Source: Eustoma russellianum
Lineage: Eukaryota > Streptophyta > Magnoliopsida > Gentianales > Gentianaceae
NCBI GenBank assembly: GCA_036186865.1
Contig: AP025040.1
Coordinates: forward strand, 17,521,490-17,585,489
DNA: 64,000 bases
Direction: 5' to 3'
Position numbers and translations under genes: made by a program
Part shown: in pieces, positions 1 to 10,765 of the stretch
Numbering within the stretch: position 1 is the stretch's first letter
Layout of the letters: every line of letters begins with the position of its first letter
The notes under the pieces: model-generated
The model's input: only the letters and a program-made list of their open reading frames with translations
The model's database searches: none
What the model was told of the DNA's origin: nothing

Positions 1-640
1 TAACACAGACGCGTCAATCATATTAACGATCTTACTGTTTCGATTACGTGTAAACCTTTATAGAAGCACCGATCGAACCGAGAGTTATCATTCAAAACCC
101 AAAACAGAATCATCAATCGAATCGATAATCTGCTATTCGAAATCCGAAACAGAATCAATCCGCCATTCGAAATCCGAAAACAGAATCATCAATCGAATTC
201 TGTCTGTTTTGAATATGCATAACTCTTACAGAATCATTATCGGTTGTTCAAATCGATATAAACATAATCGTTTTTGATCATCACATGAAAAACGAAAACT
301 TTATATCACATATCACAATCTCGAATCATGACAACTCATGAAAACGAATTGAAAACATCAATCCGCTCTCACCAGATGAGATTCGAATAGGGTTTTACAC
401 ATAGCGTATGTTTATATCTAATATAAACAGAATCGGTTTTGATCATCACATGAAAAACGAATACCGCCGTATAGAAATCATCTCATGAAAACGATTTGAA
501 AAACACCATTCTTCTCTCATCATATGAAATCCGAGTTGGAGTTTTGTACATATCATGCCATACGAAAAACAGTAAGCATATAATCACACAAGCATGATAT
601 AATCGATTTAAACGAAATCAACAAGTGTCTCTGATACCAC
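1..640 (-). mobile_element. Leader of a minus-strand copia element (continues off the left edge)
   Basis: Read on the minus strand, this follows the LTR ending at 641 and begins with an initiator-Met-tRNA-type primer site. I see no coding frame of retrotransposon type. The stretch contains short imperfect direct repeats: units with CGAAATCCGAAA around 135-200, and a longer pair near 250-330 and 410-500 sharing TTGATCATCACATGAAAAACG. The coding part, if any, lies beyond the window, so the lineage cannot be assigned. Confidence 0.6.
627..640 (-). other. Primer binding site (tRNA-iMet type)
   Basis: The minus strand reads GTGGTATCAGAGACA directly after the LTR end CCTAACA. TGGTATCAGAG is the complement of the plant initiator methionine tRNA 3' end, used by most plant Ty1/copia elements to prime minus-strand DNA. 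Confidence 0.8.
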
Positions 641-1122
641 TGTTAGGAAATCGAACGAGATCACTGCAAAAACGCGCAGCGGAAAACAAAAATTGCTCTC
701 TGATTTCCTACCAATGATCCATGTTGTTCGTTTAATTCGACAAAAGAAATCAAAAAGTACCTCCGTAGATTCGAAATCTGCATATGGAAGAGGTGCGAAA
801 ATACGATCACCCTCTGTCGGTATCCACACGAACGCTTCCGCCCGGAGTGCTAGCTCTTCAAACGGCACGGCTGAAGAATTCGGTTTTCACAAAAACGATT
901 CTCGCCCTTTCGTTTTCTACTGGTTGTGTGGTGTATGAGATACACCATGCTCCGTACATATATATAGATATCAAATCCGATTCCTGATCGGATTGGTTAA
1001 TACCTATCATAATCCGCATCAAATACGGATTCTGTTAGGATTAGATAACACCAATCAAAATCCAAATCAGATATGGATTCTCTGTTATTATCCGATGATA
1101 TAAATATATACAAAAAAACGAA

Positions 1123-1161
<39 letters not shown>

Positions 1162-2099
1162 TAATATCTAATATTAATATTATTAATATTAAAACGATAA
1201 TGATAATAATAATAATAATAATTAATATCCAATATTAAAATTATTAATATTATTAATCTCAGCCATACGCATTCTTGTGTGTGACCCGATATGCCCATAT
1301 TAATTGGCAGTTGATCAAATCTCTATTAAACCAACAAGTCGTAATTGGCCTCTAGCAAGGCATTACAACTACCCAATTAATACGAGTAAAGTCCAACTAG
1401 CCTAATAATAGTACATGCATTAATCCCTTTGTCACACGATATCTAGTTTGAACATAAGTCATGGTCAGCGTCATACTTATATAGTTCAAACATATGATTA
1501 CTTGATCTCTAAGTAGACTGATAAAACAAATGATATTGATCACACCATCAATTCATTTGAGCACGGCCATGCATTTCACAGTCTCACTAATCGAGGGGCC
1601 CAAAGATATCTCTCTCAAAAGAGAAGGACAAATTCTATCTTGATTGTTCAATATCCTCTACATAATTTCTATCACATTCAATCATGACCTTTATTATTAT
1701 CCAGTTACGGATAACGTTTGATCATGTCAAAATATAATAGTCCTTATGTTGGAAACTATGACAATCTCAAGTCAAAGGATTAAAATATGACTATCATGAG
1801 ATTTACTTATGATGCTAATCCATGTAGCAATCTCATGATGGGTCTGTCCAATACACTGTTCTCTAACAAGTATCTATGAGATTGATTCGTATCACCATAC
1901 ACATAATCATCTCATGATTATCAAATCAATACTTATACTGATTATAAATTATTTTATCTCCATAACAATAATGAATCAGGGACATATATCAAAATTGTGT
2001 AACATACTAACCAACAATAATGATAATAAAACCTCTTTTATTAATAATAAATGCATAACATAAATATCCAAATCATGGCCTAGGGCACATACACTAACA
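641..2099 (-). repeat. Copia LTR, 1459 bp (5' LTR of the element entering from the left)
   Basis: The plus strand starts TGTTAGGAAATC and ends CACTAACA, giving the TGTTAG/CTAACA inverted termini of a copia LTR. A primer site abuts the left end, which fixes the orientation as minus. A minus-strand TATA-like run lies near 957-967. AT-rich ATA/AAT microsatellites occupy about 1119-1260. The LTR is inserted in the gypsy LTR that continues from 2100. The partner LTR is outside the window, so the target duplication cannot be checked. Confidence 0.8.
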
Positions 2100-4247
2100 G
2101 TTGCAACGTCGAAATAATCAAAGAAGTAAATAACTAAGTTCTAAGTGTCTAAAACTGAAAAATCACAAGTCTTCTAAATCCCCATCAAAATCCTCAGTAG
2201 CCATGATCAAATCAACTCTCTCGATCCAAGTCATCCTCTATGTAAACTCACTCAAAATCCCGATCATCTAAAAAAAATAGAAAAGTGTAGTATGAACGAC
2301 AAGTCGCCCAACAAGTAACCTTAATATACTTACCATAGGATCATACACGGAGAAGGAAATGTGATAAAATAAGTGACAACATAGAATAATAGCATGCTTT
2401 TCTTCGCAAATAAATTACTATTCTGCCCCTAACATCCAAAATCAAATAGAGCAAATAGATCCCACACAGTACGTAAAAAAGTCCAATCAGGGTTAGTCCA
2501 AATCGAAATCGATAATGGAATTTTCCAAATATGCGATGTCAAAATGTCCAAAGTCCAAAATATCCAAAGTTTAAAATCCAAAGTTTCCAAACCCGATTTA
2601 GTCGGTCCGAAGTCTAAAATCTAAATCCGAGTACAACTCGTTCCAAAACATCCAAAAATCCAAAATATCCAAAATCCAGCTAAAATGGTCCAAAATAATG
2701 CAATGGCTATAGCACTTTGCCTACAAATGGCTTATACCGTAAGACTTACGAAATGGTCCCCCAATAGTGAATATGTCCTGGGGCTCTATATCACAATAGC
2801 CAATATGATGGGGCGCCCTATCGACAGCCAATATGTCTAGGCGCTCTATATTTCAAAATAGCCAATATGCCCTGATGCTCTGTTTGTTTGGAACCAATCT
2901 GGCTATTTCAAGTGTAGGGGTGAATTTCCAAAATATGCAAATGCAACTTTTCAAAATTATTTCCAAGTACCAAAGTTAGTCTAATTTACCAAAATGGCCT
3001 AAAATGTCAAACTTTGCCAAAATTATCAAAATGCTCTCCAAATAACACATAATTCCAAACAAATATTCCAAATGGGCTAAAAGTCCAAAATACCAAATTC
3101 AATTCCATCTTAGCTGTGTATGCATACACGTATATATGTCCACGCCGATACATGTACATATACTTGTATATAGGTACACGCTACTCCCTCGGCACACTTT
3201 TCCCTCAACGCACTAATCAACTCACCTAATCTCACCCCAACACCCTCAGCCCACCCCGCTAAGTTACTGACCAGCAACCACACCCTTAGCCCAGACCCTC
3301 CTAACATCTCCAAACCCTAATTTCCCTTCAAAACCCTCGTCATCTTCAGCCTCCATCAAAATGCCTCACCACCCGTATTTTTTCACATCAAACACTTCAG
3401 GCTGCTAGGAAATTTCATTCTGAACACAATAACACAAAAATCACAGCCATCAGAGCAGGGAAGCACCCATACAGGCGGTTGGAAGGGCTGCCATGCACAG
3501 CCACTCACCGGCGCGTGTGCCGCTTTGTTTTCTGACGCCGACCACTAGAAATCATGTTTTTCTATTTCCAAACTATCCCCACTATAAAATTGCACAAAAT
3601 CCAAGTTTATCAAATTTGTTTTGTCCGAAATGAAATCAAAAACCCTAATTTATATACCACATAAAATCATACCAATCTTCCTTCAATTTTTCATCAAATC
3701 CAATCCATACACCCCCTATGTATTCTGGCAGAATTGGCCATAGCAACAAATTCAAAACAATTTTGCACATGCATACATCAATCTATATATAAACCTAATA
3801 CATCAATTACACATAGATACACTTTGCACACATAGGGGCCGCTAGTCTCTAAACCCTCGGCCACACACGCACAATTTTACATATTCAAATCACGTAGAAT
3901 TCTCATGCATAAATATATACAAATTGCATCACATATACTTTTATACATAATTCCATACAACTGAAATGTTATCATGCATGATCCAACTTATAATCAACAT
4001 AAACGTATAGATTTTTGTAAATGTAGCAAGTATAGAGAGATCACTTACATCGATTGTTATACTATACTGTACGTTTGAATTGGGGTTGAGTTGAATTGAA
4101 TAAAATTCTTTTTCTCTCCCTTAAACCTTTGGCTGGATGATGAATGGAAGCTGCACCTATATCTTTTTTCCTTGGTCGTTTGTTTGCTGCGCGAGAAACT
4201 GGCAGCACACCCTCCGGTGTGCTTAGTTTTTGGCCACTAAAATCTTT
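2100..4247 (-). repeat. Ty3/gypsy-type long LTR, minus strand, interrupted on both sides
   Basis: The reverse complement aligns by eye along its length with the solo LTR at 51830-54306. Shared landmarks are the CGGTATAGTATAA-like block, the GGTAAGTATA..AAGGTTACTTG block, repeated AGCGCTCTATAT/GCCAATATG units near 2760-2880, and runs of TCCAAAATCCAAA. It is cut at 2099 by a copia LTR and at 4248 by element A, and resumes at 9042. The copy is diverged, with no intact ORF. Short ORFs inside it are chance frames. Confidence 0.7.
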
Positions 4248-4253
4248 CTTTGG
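4248..4253. repeat. Target-site duplication of element A (left copy)
   Basis: CTTTGG here recurs at 9036-9041, directly after the terminal CTAACA of element A. Copia duplications are usually 5 bp. The sixth matching base may be chance, or the first base of the LTR may have changed. Confidence 0.55.
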
Positions 4254-5677
4254 TGCAAGGAAAGGGGCCGCTGGATAAGTTAAGTTTTGATGATTTGCAT
4301 ATTTGACACTTCGAACACCTACATAAGGCGCCTAATGTGAAGTGTCTAAAAGTCAGTACACTTCGAACGCCTACATAAGGCGCCTTATGTGAAGGCTCTG
4401 GAAAACAGTACACTTCGAACAACTACATAAAGAGCTCCATGTGATGTGGTTGAATTCCAGTACACTTCGAACGCCTACATTAGGCGCTTCACGTGTGTGA
4501 AGAAAAAGACAGTACACTTTGAGCGCTTGAATAAGCGCTTCATGTGTATTACTAAGTCAAAAGTACTTTTCCCTCCAAAATGGGCACGTACATCAAGCAA
4601 CTTTCTGATAAAAGTCAGAACTGCATGGAGACTGAGATTAGGGTTTGGAGATCAAACGCATTCAGCTACCCACATAAGGCGCTTTATGTGACATCGAACG
4701 TATGTTCAATTTCATATAAAACGCTCCATTTCACATTGAACACCTATTCATTAAACAGATAAGGCGCTTCATATGACCAACGTCACAAATGTCTTATGCA
4801 TGGTTTTCTAACGCTTACTTGACATTTGTACCTTCTCTTTTAGTGCTATTTTCACCGGTTTTCTCTCATCCTTGAAGGAGTGATTTTTCCTCTTTAAGCT
4901 TTCAACAAGAAGCTTCTCCAAGAAGCTTGCAACCATCCAAGAGAAGATCTCCAATGATGAGGACATGCCATCACAAGAAGAGAAAGCCCATTATTGGCTC
5001 TGCAGGGATTTCAGACGGCTGCAATTTGAAGAAGATTAAAAGAAGGGTTTCATCCATTCTTCTACAACTTTCTACCATTCAAGCTCTCAAGTTTCTCTCA
5101 AAGCTCAAGCTCTCAAAATAGTGGTATTGTGATTTTACATTATTTGTGAGAGTTGTATTGTAAAGAAGAAGAGTGTTCTTCTTGTTGAGCGAAGATTGTG
5201 AGAGGCTAAGTGTAGATTGTTGGTCAAGAAGCAAGGGTCTTCTTGTTTAAGAAATCTAGATCTTGGAGGGTTAGTTGATAGTGTGGCGGTGCACTATACT
5301 CCCTACAAGAATTCTTTGAGGGCAAAGAAGTTCTTTGGAGGCTAGACTTCAAGGGGTTAGTTTTCTTGGTTATGGTCTAGGCGTGTGGCCTAGTTGTTCA
5401 TTGTTTGGATTTTGTTTTTGATTTTTGTTTCCCCCAAAATAAATAAGAATCCCCATTCAAAATCCTTCTTGTGAAAAATCAAGAAGGTAGAGGAGTAGAG
5501 TCATTTGACTTGAACCTCTATACATGTGTTCTTTACTCTTCCGAAAAGTTTTATTCTTCTCAAGAACACATCCAAGTATTGGTTGCACTCAAAAACAAAA
5601 AATATCCAAGAAAATATCCATACTTGGTGAACAGATTATTCAACCCCCCCTTATAGTGTGTTCTAAGGGATCTAACA
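4254..5677 (+). repeat. 5' LTR of element A
   Basis: From about 4276 it matches the LTRs of B (GTTAAGTTTTGATGATTTGC onward) and it ends TCTAACA before the primer site. The first ~20 bp differ from the TGTTAGAATAT start of B. The U3 part, about 4305-4790, is a palindromic array (separate entry). Confidence 0.8.
4305..4790 (+). repeat. Palindromic CTTCGAACGCC / GGCGCTTCATGTG array in the LTR of A
   Basis: Imperfect units of about 40-65 bp alternate CTTCGAACGCC with AGGCGCTTCATGTG or its inverse. One unit contains the perfect palindrome ACATAAGGCGCCTTATGT. The same array type is in both LTRs of B, in the solo LTR at 30379-31860 and in front of the third ORF of B. Confidence 0.85.
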
Positions 5678-5691
5678 ATTGGTATCAGAGC
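5678..5691 (+). other. Primer binding site of element A
   Basis: ATTGGTATCAGAGC immediately follows the LTR terminal CTAACA. It matches the plant initiator Met-tRNA complement. Confidence 0.9.
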
Positions 5692-5738
5692 GTAATCTTG
5701 AGTATTTGAGTTCAAATAGCAAGATTTGATCTTAAAGT

Positions 5739-7670
5739 ATGGATCCCTTTAGTTATGATGATGCTAGATCCCCTAGTTGTGAAGCTTCAAGAAGAAGAAG
5801 GCATGAATCAATACTCCCTTCTATTTCTAGTGTCCATGTCAAGGTTCCTATGTTTGATCCTCTCAACTATCCACTATGGAAATCAAACATGGAAACATAT
5901 CTACGTTCTTGTGGGTACCGCATATGGAGAGAGGTATCAAAGGTTCCATAATTCCTTTTGATATTGATGATCCTACTCCGGAGGAGGAGTCACAATTTGC
6001 AATAAATAGAAAATCTCTTGCTATTTTGAATAGCTCTCTTTCACCAAATGAAAGAGCACAAATCCAAGGAGTCCAATCCGCACATGAAACTTGGACCAAG
6101 TTGGAGATGATCCAGGAAGGAATATCTCAAGTGAGAAAGGCCAAGAGGAGACAACTCATCAAGCAATTTTATAATTTCAATGTTCCCAAAGGTGAGAAGA
6201 TTGAAGAATCTATCCAAAGATTCACCAAGCTTGTCAACCTATTCACGGCGGTTGGCAAAAAGATTGAACAAGAGGATCTCAACCATTGATTTGTAAATAG
6301 TTTAGGAAGAGAATAGAACGTAAGGTGACGACCATTGAAGAATCAAAAGATCTAAAAAATATCACCTTGGATGAGCTTTACGATAATCTTATCACTTATG
6401 AGATTCACCTTGAAGCTCAAGAGAAGAATGACCACATAAGGAGTTCATCAAAGGCGCTCACATGCGAGTCGGAAGAATCGGACGATGAAGTCGGACTTCT
6501 TGTCCGAAAATTTAGAAGATTCGCAAGAAAGAATGAGGATGAAGCCAAGAGGTTCATCAAAGACAAAGTCTCCAAGGACAAAGTGAAAGACCAAGACAAC
6601 AAATGCTACAAATGTGGGAAGTTTGGTCACTTCATGAAAGATTGTCGGGTGAAGGAGCCGCAACTCAAGGATAAGAAAGCCACCTACCAACAGAAGAAGG
6701 CTTTGCAAGCTGAGGTAGCCTATTGGGAGAGCATTCTTTCCGGGTCCGAAAGCGACAATGCTGAAAATGATGACCTAGCTCTCACGGGGGTCATCAATGA
6801 TGATCTAAACAAGGAGTTCTCATGGCCATTGACGATGACATGGAGGTATGCAATATCTCATCTCATTATAGATTAATAGATGGAAGGGATGATTTAGTGC
6901 AAGAAAATGATTTTTTAAATTTGAAATATAAACGTGTCAAAAGGACTTTAGAGCATGCTTAAATGAATATAATGACACGTTGGAAAATCACATCGCATTG
7001 CAACTTGAGCATGATATTTTACTAACCATGCATGTAATTGCACTTAGTGAGAAGCATGACTTGATGAAATCAAGTTCATCTTCTCAAAGCCTTTTGAAGG
7101 AAAAGACTCTTCAAAAGGATAGTGCTAAAGAAGATGCATCCATACCGCACAAAAACAAAATCAAATCTAGTGCCATGTATGCATCTAAGAATGACAAACC
7201 TAGTGAACAAGCACAAGTTGTCAAGGAGTCTAAAACCTCCTTAAAGAAACAAAGGCATATACCTAAAGGAAAGGCAAACGCACCAAAGGTGTCAAAACCT
7301 TTGGTTGAATCCGTGAAACAAAAACCTTCTTTGATTCCAAGAAGATTATCTCTAAAAAGGAATCACAGAATGTGCCAATGCACAAGCATACACCTCCACA
7401 CAAACCCACTCCTACATGCTTTTATTGTCATATAAAAGGTCATATAGAAAGAGTATGTAGAGCAAAGAACAATAAGAATCTTGTGTGGGTGCCAAAGGCG
7501 AAGTGAATGTAACTGACCTTCAAGGACCCAAAATAAAAAGGGTACCAATGCTATATGGTTCATTTGCAAGGCCTAGCACTCAATGGAGAAAGCGACGACA
7601 AGAAAGTCAAATGGGTAGTGGACAGTGGGTGTTCCAACCATATGACGGGAGACGAAAGTCTCTTTCATAA
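5739..7670 (+). pseudogene. gag: gag of element A (broken)
   Basis: The capsid polyprotein starts at the ATG at 5739 (MDPFSYDD), equivalent to the B start at 37009. The N-terminal part resembles copia-type gag. A frameshift occurs near 5925 and a stop at 6287, then reading resumes in other frames at 6325-6876 and 6980-7435. A first zinc knuckle CYKCGKFGHFMKDC lies near 6604-6645 and a second, CFYCHIKGHIERVC, near 7412-7455. Compared with B, one base is missing near 7493. The gag frame closes at 7670, overlapping the protease frame that opens at 7537. Two knuckles are typical of the Sirevirus/Maximus lineage. Confidence 0.85.
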
Positions 7671-8882
7671 ACTCACTATGCAAGATGGAGGAGTTATCCA
7701 CTTTGGAGGTAGCAAAGGCCAAATCAAAGGACATGGTATTGTGGGTAACAATTCCTTCTCTCTTAGTGATGTTCTATATGTTATAGGATTAAAGTTTAAC
7801 TTGATAAGTGTCAGTCAACTATGTGATGATAATTATGAAGTTTCATTTTTGAAAACAAAGTGTGTTGTGAAAAAGGATAATACTATCTTATTTGAGGCTT
7901 TGAGATTCAAAACATTTACAAACTTAGCATCAATGATTTAGTTTCTCAAATGTATCTTTCTTAGTTGCTAAAAATGATTTGACGCAACTATGGCATAAAC
8001 GTCTCGGACATGTTTGTTTGAAAACGTTTAAATTTATTTGCGAAAACAATAAGGTCCGAGGCCTTCCGAAAATGAGTTTCGAAAACCATGACTTATGTGA
8101 CACTTGTCAAAAGGAAAACTTGTGAAAACAAGCTTTAAGCCAAAAACAAACATATCCACCTCTAAACCCCTACAATTACTACATATGGATTTGTATGGGG
8201 ATGTTAGAACAAATAGTTTGAGTGGTGAACATTATACCTTCGTGGTAGTAGATGATTATACTCGTTATACATGTGTGATGTTTCTTGCTAAGAAAAATGA
8301 TGCATGTAGTGAGTTTATGAATTTGAGTAGACGATTGGAAAATCACATGGGTGACACCATTAAAACCATTCGAAGTGATCGTGGTGGTGAGTTTGATGGT
8401 GAGTTGAAAGATTTTGTGAATCCAAAGATACTCGCATGATATTTCGGCACCTAGAACTCCACAACAAAATGGTGTAGCCGGAGCGAAAGAATAGAACTCT
8501 ACAAGAAATGTGTAGAGCAATGTTAAATGAGTTCGGTTTGCCCAATTACTTTTGGGCCAAAGCGATAAATATCGCTTGCCATGTGATTAATCGTGTATAT
8601 TTGAGACCATACCTAAATGTGACACCTTATGAGCTTTGGAATGGTAAAGTTCCCAACGTTAGGTATTTCAAAGTGTTTGGTTGCAAGTGTTTCATACTTA
8701 ACACCAATGACACTTTGGACAAACTTGACCTCAAAGCGGATGAAGGTATCTTTTTAGGTTATGCCTCAAATAGTAAAGCATTTCTTGTTTCCAACAAAAT
8801 GAGTCAAAAGGTGGAAAAATCAATCCATATTAAGTTTAATGAGTCCTTAATGACGAACCTAAACTTAATGAGGATTGTGAAT
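7537..8882 (+). pseudogene. pol: pol of element A: protease and integrase, truncated by the gap
   Basis: The protease begins in the +1 frame relative to gag. It has the active-site motif WVVDSGCSNHM near 7612 and continues to a frameshift near 7941. The integrase zinc and core regions follow (8104-8439, with TIRSDRGGEFDG near 8370) after a frameshift. A further frameshift near 8470 disrupts the AERKN catalytic-Glu region. The integrase C-terminal part (8508-8880, ACHVINRVYLRPYLN) ends at the N run. RT and RNase H are not in the assembled sequence. Confidence 0.85.
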
Positions 8883-8892
8883 NNNNNNNNNN
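8883..8892. other. Assembly gap (10 N)
   Basis: Ten Ns. The left flank is integrase C-terminal coding sequence and the right flank is the distal end of an LTR, so the gap stands for an unknown length (several kb if A resembled B) or for a misjoin between repeat copies. Confidence 0.95.
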
Positions 8893-9035
8893 TTACTCTT
8901 CCGCAAAGTTTTATTCTTCTCAAGAACACATCTAAGTATTGGTTGCACTCAAAAGCGAAAAATATCCAAGAAAATATTCATACTTGGTGAACACGCTATT
9001 CAACCCCCTTCTAGTGTGTTCTAAGGGACCTAACA
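8893..9035 (+). repeat. 3' end of the 3' LTR of element A
   Basis: The sequence matches the last ~140 bp of the 5' LTR of A (about 5535-5677) and ends CCTAACA. It is followed by CTTTGG, the same hexamer as at 4248-4253. Confidence 0.85.
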
Positions 9036-9041
9036 CTTTGG

Positions 9042-9256
9042 TTACTAAGTGTGTGTATAATTTGTTTAGTCTGGGGTATTATTTATAAACATATGTCAAA
9101 GAGTTTAGGTTAGATAATTTAGGTGTTTTCTTTCTAGTGGACTTAGGATATTCTATGTAATATATATCATAATTTCAAATCCTAAGTAGTTTAAGTTTTT
9201 TCCTATATTATTTTTATTTAATTTTCTTTTCCATGTACCAAATAACGTACATAACA
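9042..9256 (-). repeat. Start of the gypsy LTR (minus strand), separated from 2100-4247 by element A
   Basis: On the minus strand it begins TGTTATGTACG at 9256, just after a purine tract, and includes a TATAAATAATACC TATA-like box near 9080-9095. Removing element A joins it to the LTR sequence at 4247. Similarity to the solo LTR at 51830 is weaker here than further in. Confidence 0.5.
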
Positions 9257-9310
9257 CTCCTCCCCCTTACAAAAAGTTTCGTCATCTAAACTTACATACC
9301 TTAGTCGAAA
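9257..9310 (-). other. Polypurine tract and 3' end of a gypsy element (minus strand)
   Basis: The minus strand reads GACGAAACTTTTTGTAAGGGGGAGGAG and then TGTTAT. A GACGAAACTTTTTGTAAG-like stretch before a GGGGGAG tract and the 3' LTR is familiar from plant chromovirus (Tekay/Del-like) elements. This sets the LTR to its left as a 3' LTR. No integrase or chromodomain frame is recognisable to the right. Confidence 0.5.
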
Positions 9311-9743
9311 TTTATGTAACGAAGTCTTGTGTGTAATATCATTCATTCTCTATATCCCTTGACAAAAGTCTAACGAAGATATTAAACCATAATGCAAAAA
9401 ATCATTTTCTCCACTTACAGAAAAATTTTAGATGAGGAGGATAGTTATCCTTTCAAATAGCATTCATTCTCTATATCTGGAGGCAAAGAAATCTAAAACA
9501 AATGATAATAATTGTAAAAGAGTGCACCCAGTAGATCACAGTACACCCAGTAAAATAAATGAACGGTGAAATCTTTCTGAAAAGATTTTAAGAACCAGTA
9601 GTTTTTCAAGTTCGTACCATATCTTTTCAAGTTCAGGGAACAATCAAGTTGTGATGATTGGGGCAGTAAAATCGTAACAAAAAATCAACAGAGTACACCC
9701 AGTACGACACACAGTAAAATGGCTTCTGTTAGTAAAGTACGTA
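9311..9743. other. No gene recognised; possible decayed gypsy 3' region
   Basis: AT-rich sequence with short recurring words: CATTCATTCTCTATATC near 9341 and 9464, and CAGTACACCCAGTA near 9529-9550 and 9690. No ORF with family similarity was seen. Confidence 0.4.
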
Positions 9744-10053
9744 AACCATGCAATTAAAAGGTTGAACCTCAACCACTAAGGGTTCCTGTCACATTCAGTT
9801 CCAAAGGTAGTGTAGAGATGAAAATCAGGTATCCAACAGCCTGCTAGCAGGAGTTTGGTCACATACACAGTAGTCTGTATTAGGAGCCCCCAGTATTGCA
9901 GGCAAGCCTACAGGCCAAGGAAGCTCCCACACAATGCACTTGCTGAAAATGGGCTCTCTTGCCTTTGGCAAGAATTGAACACCTGATCTCCCTTTCGAGA
10001 ACTCCTGTCCGGAACCATTTGGGCTATCTCCTGGAGACAACCATGCAATTAAA
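9744..10053 (-). mobile_element. tRNA-derived SINE, copy 1 (body 9759-10038) with 15-bp target duplication
   Basis: AACCATGCAATTAAA occurs at 9744-9758 and 10039-10053, flanking a 280-bp body. On the minus strand the head carries a tRNA-like A box (TAGCCCAAATGGTT) and B box (GTGTTCAATTCTT) about 40 bp apart. The tail ends in GGTTGAGGTTCAACCT. It shares its head (CTCCAGG..ATAGYC) and tail (GGTTGAACC) with the copy at 32206-32467. The ORF on the minus strand here is incidental. Confidence 0.75.
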
Positions 10054-10189
10054 GGGTATACACGAAGGCTCAATCTAGGGTTGTTAGGAAGTTACAGTGG
10101 TCAGTAAAATGACCTATTCCACGAATAGACCATCAAAACTACATGACCAATCGGTTACACTGTTTTTTCTTTCTTTTCTATTTTAGATA

Positions 10190-10219
10190 ATATATATATA
10201 TATACACACACACATATAC

Positions 10220-10266
<47 letters not shown>
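10190..10266. repeat. (TA)n / (CA)n microsatellite
   Basis: A run of TA dinucleotides interrupted by a short CACACACA stretch. The surrounding 10054-10530 is AT-rich with no recognisable gene. Confidence 0.95.
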
Positions 10267-10268
<2 letters not shown>

Positions 10269-10529
10269 CATCACTTCCCCTTCATAATTTCAGTAGAGAA
10301 TTTAATTTTGTGATAGTACAATACTAACGGTAAAATAGGAAATTCAATATTAATGAATGACGTTTGTTCCAAAAGAAATATTAATGAAGGACATAACTTT
10401 GTAGCAAAACATGTTTAAAAGAAAGTCTTATGTGTAATAATTATAGGAATAAAAGTGTTATGACAATCAGCTAAATAAGTTTAAAAAAAAAACTAAAAAT
10501 CAGCTAAATAAATTTGGGTGTAAGCAAAT

Positions 10530-10765
10530 TAAAGAGCATTCCCAGTGCACTAGGCTCCTGCGTTTATGCAGGGTTCGGAGAAGGGCTGAATCGCTTCGCG
10601 ATTTGATGTGCACAGTCTTATCATACACTTTGTGCAATAGGCTGTTTCCGCGGCTCGACCTGTGACCTCAAGTTCTTGGTGCACTAGGCCCCTGCTTTTG
10701 CACAGGGTCTAAGGTGGAACTGGATCGCTTCGTGATGTGATTTATGCGGCATTACTCTACAAATG
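10530..10765 (-). mobile_element. Two Au-SINE-like fragments in tandem
   Basis: Two copies of a GTGCACTAGGCTCCTGC..GCAGGGTC..GATCGCTTCG module occur back to back (about 10530-10671 and 10672-10765). The first continues through TTTGTGCAATAGGCTGTTTCCGCGGCTCGACC and GTGACCTC, the B-box side of Au-SINEs read in reverse. Related copies are at 17310, 29404, 55537 and 57222. The second is truncated. The family name is from memory of its consensus. Confidence 0.7.

Larger units (their letters stand above)
4254..9035 (+). mobile_element. Element A: Sirevirus-like copia retrotransposon, decayed and with an assembly gap
   Basis: A 5' LTR, Met-tRNA primer site, gag with two zinc knuckles, protease and most of integrase are present in order, closely similar to element B. 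At 8883 a run of 10 Ns begins. The sequence after it is already the last ~140 bp of an LTR, so RT, RNase H, any third ORF and most of the 3' LTR are absent from the assembly. Several frameshifts and stops break gag and integrase. The element sits in a gypsy LTR and is older and more damaged than B. Confidence 0.85.

Noticed and set aside
3110..3313. 67-aa minus-strand ORF (MEMLGGSGLRV...)
   Set aside because: Inside the decayed gypsy LTR. No family similarity, and the frame is not kept in the solo LTR copy.
8508..8990. 160-aa ORF running across the N gap
   Set aside because: The part after the Ns is LTR sequence read as protein. Only the integrase portion before 8883 is real.
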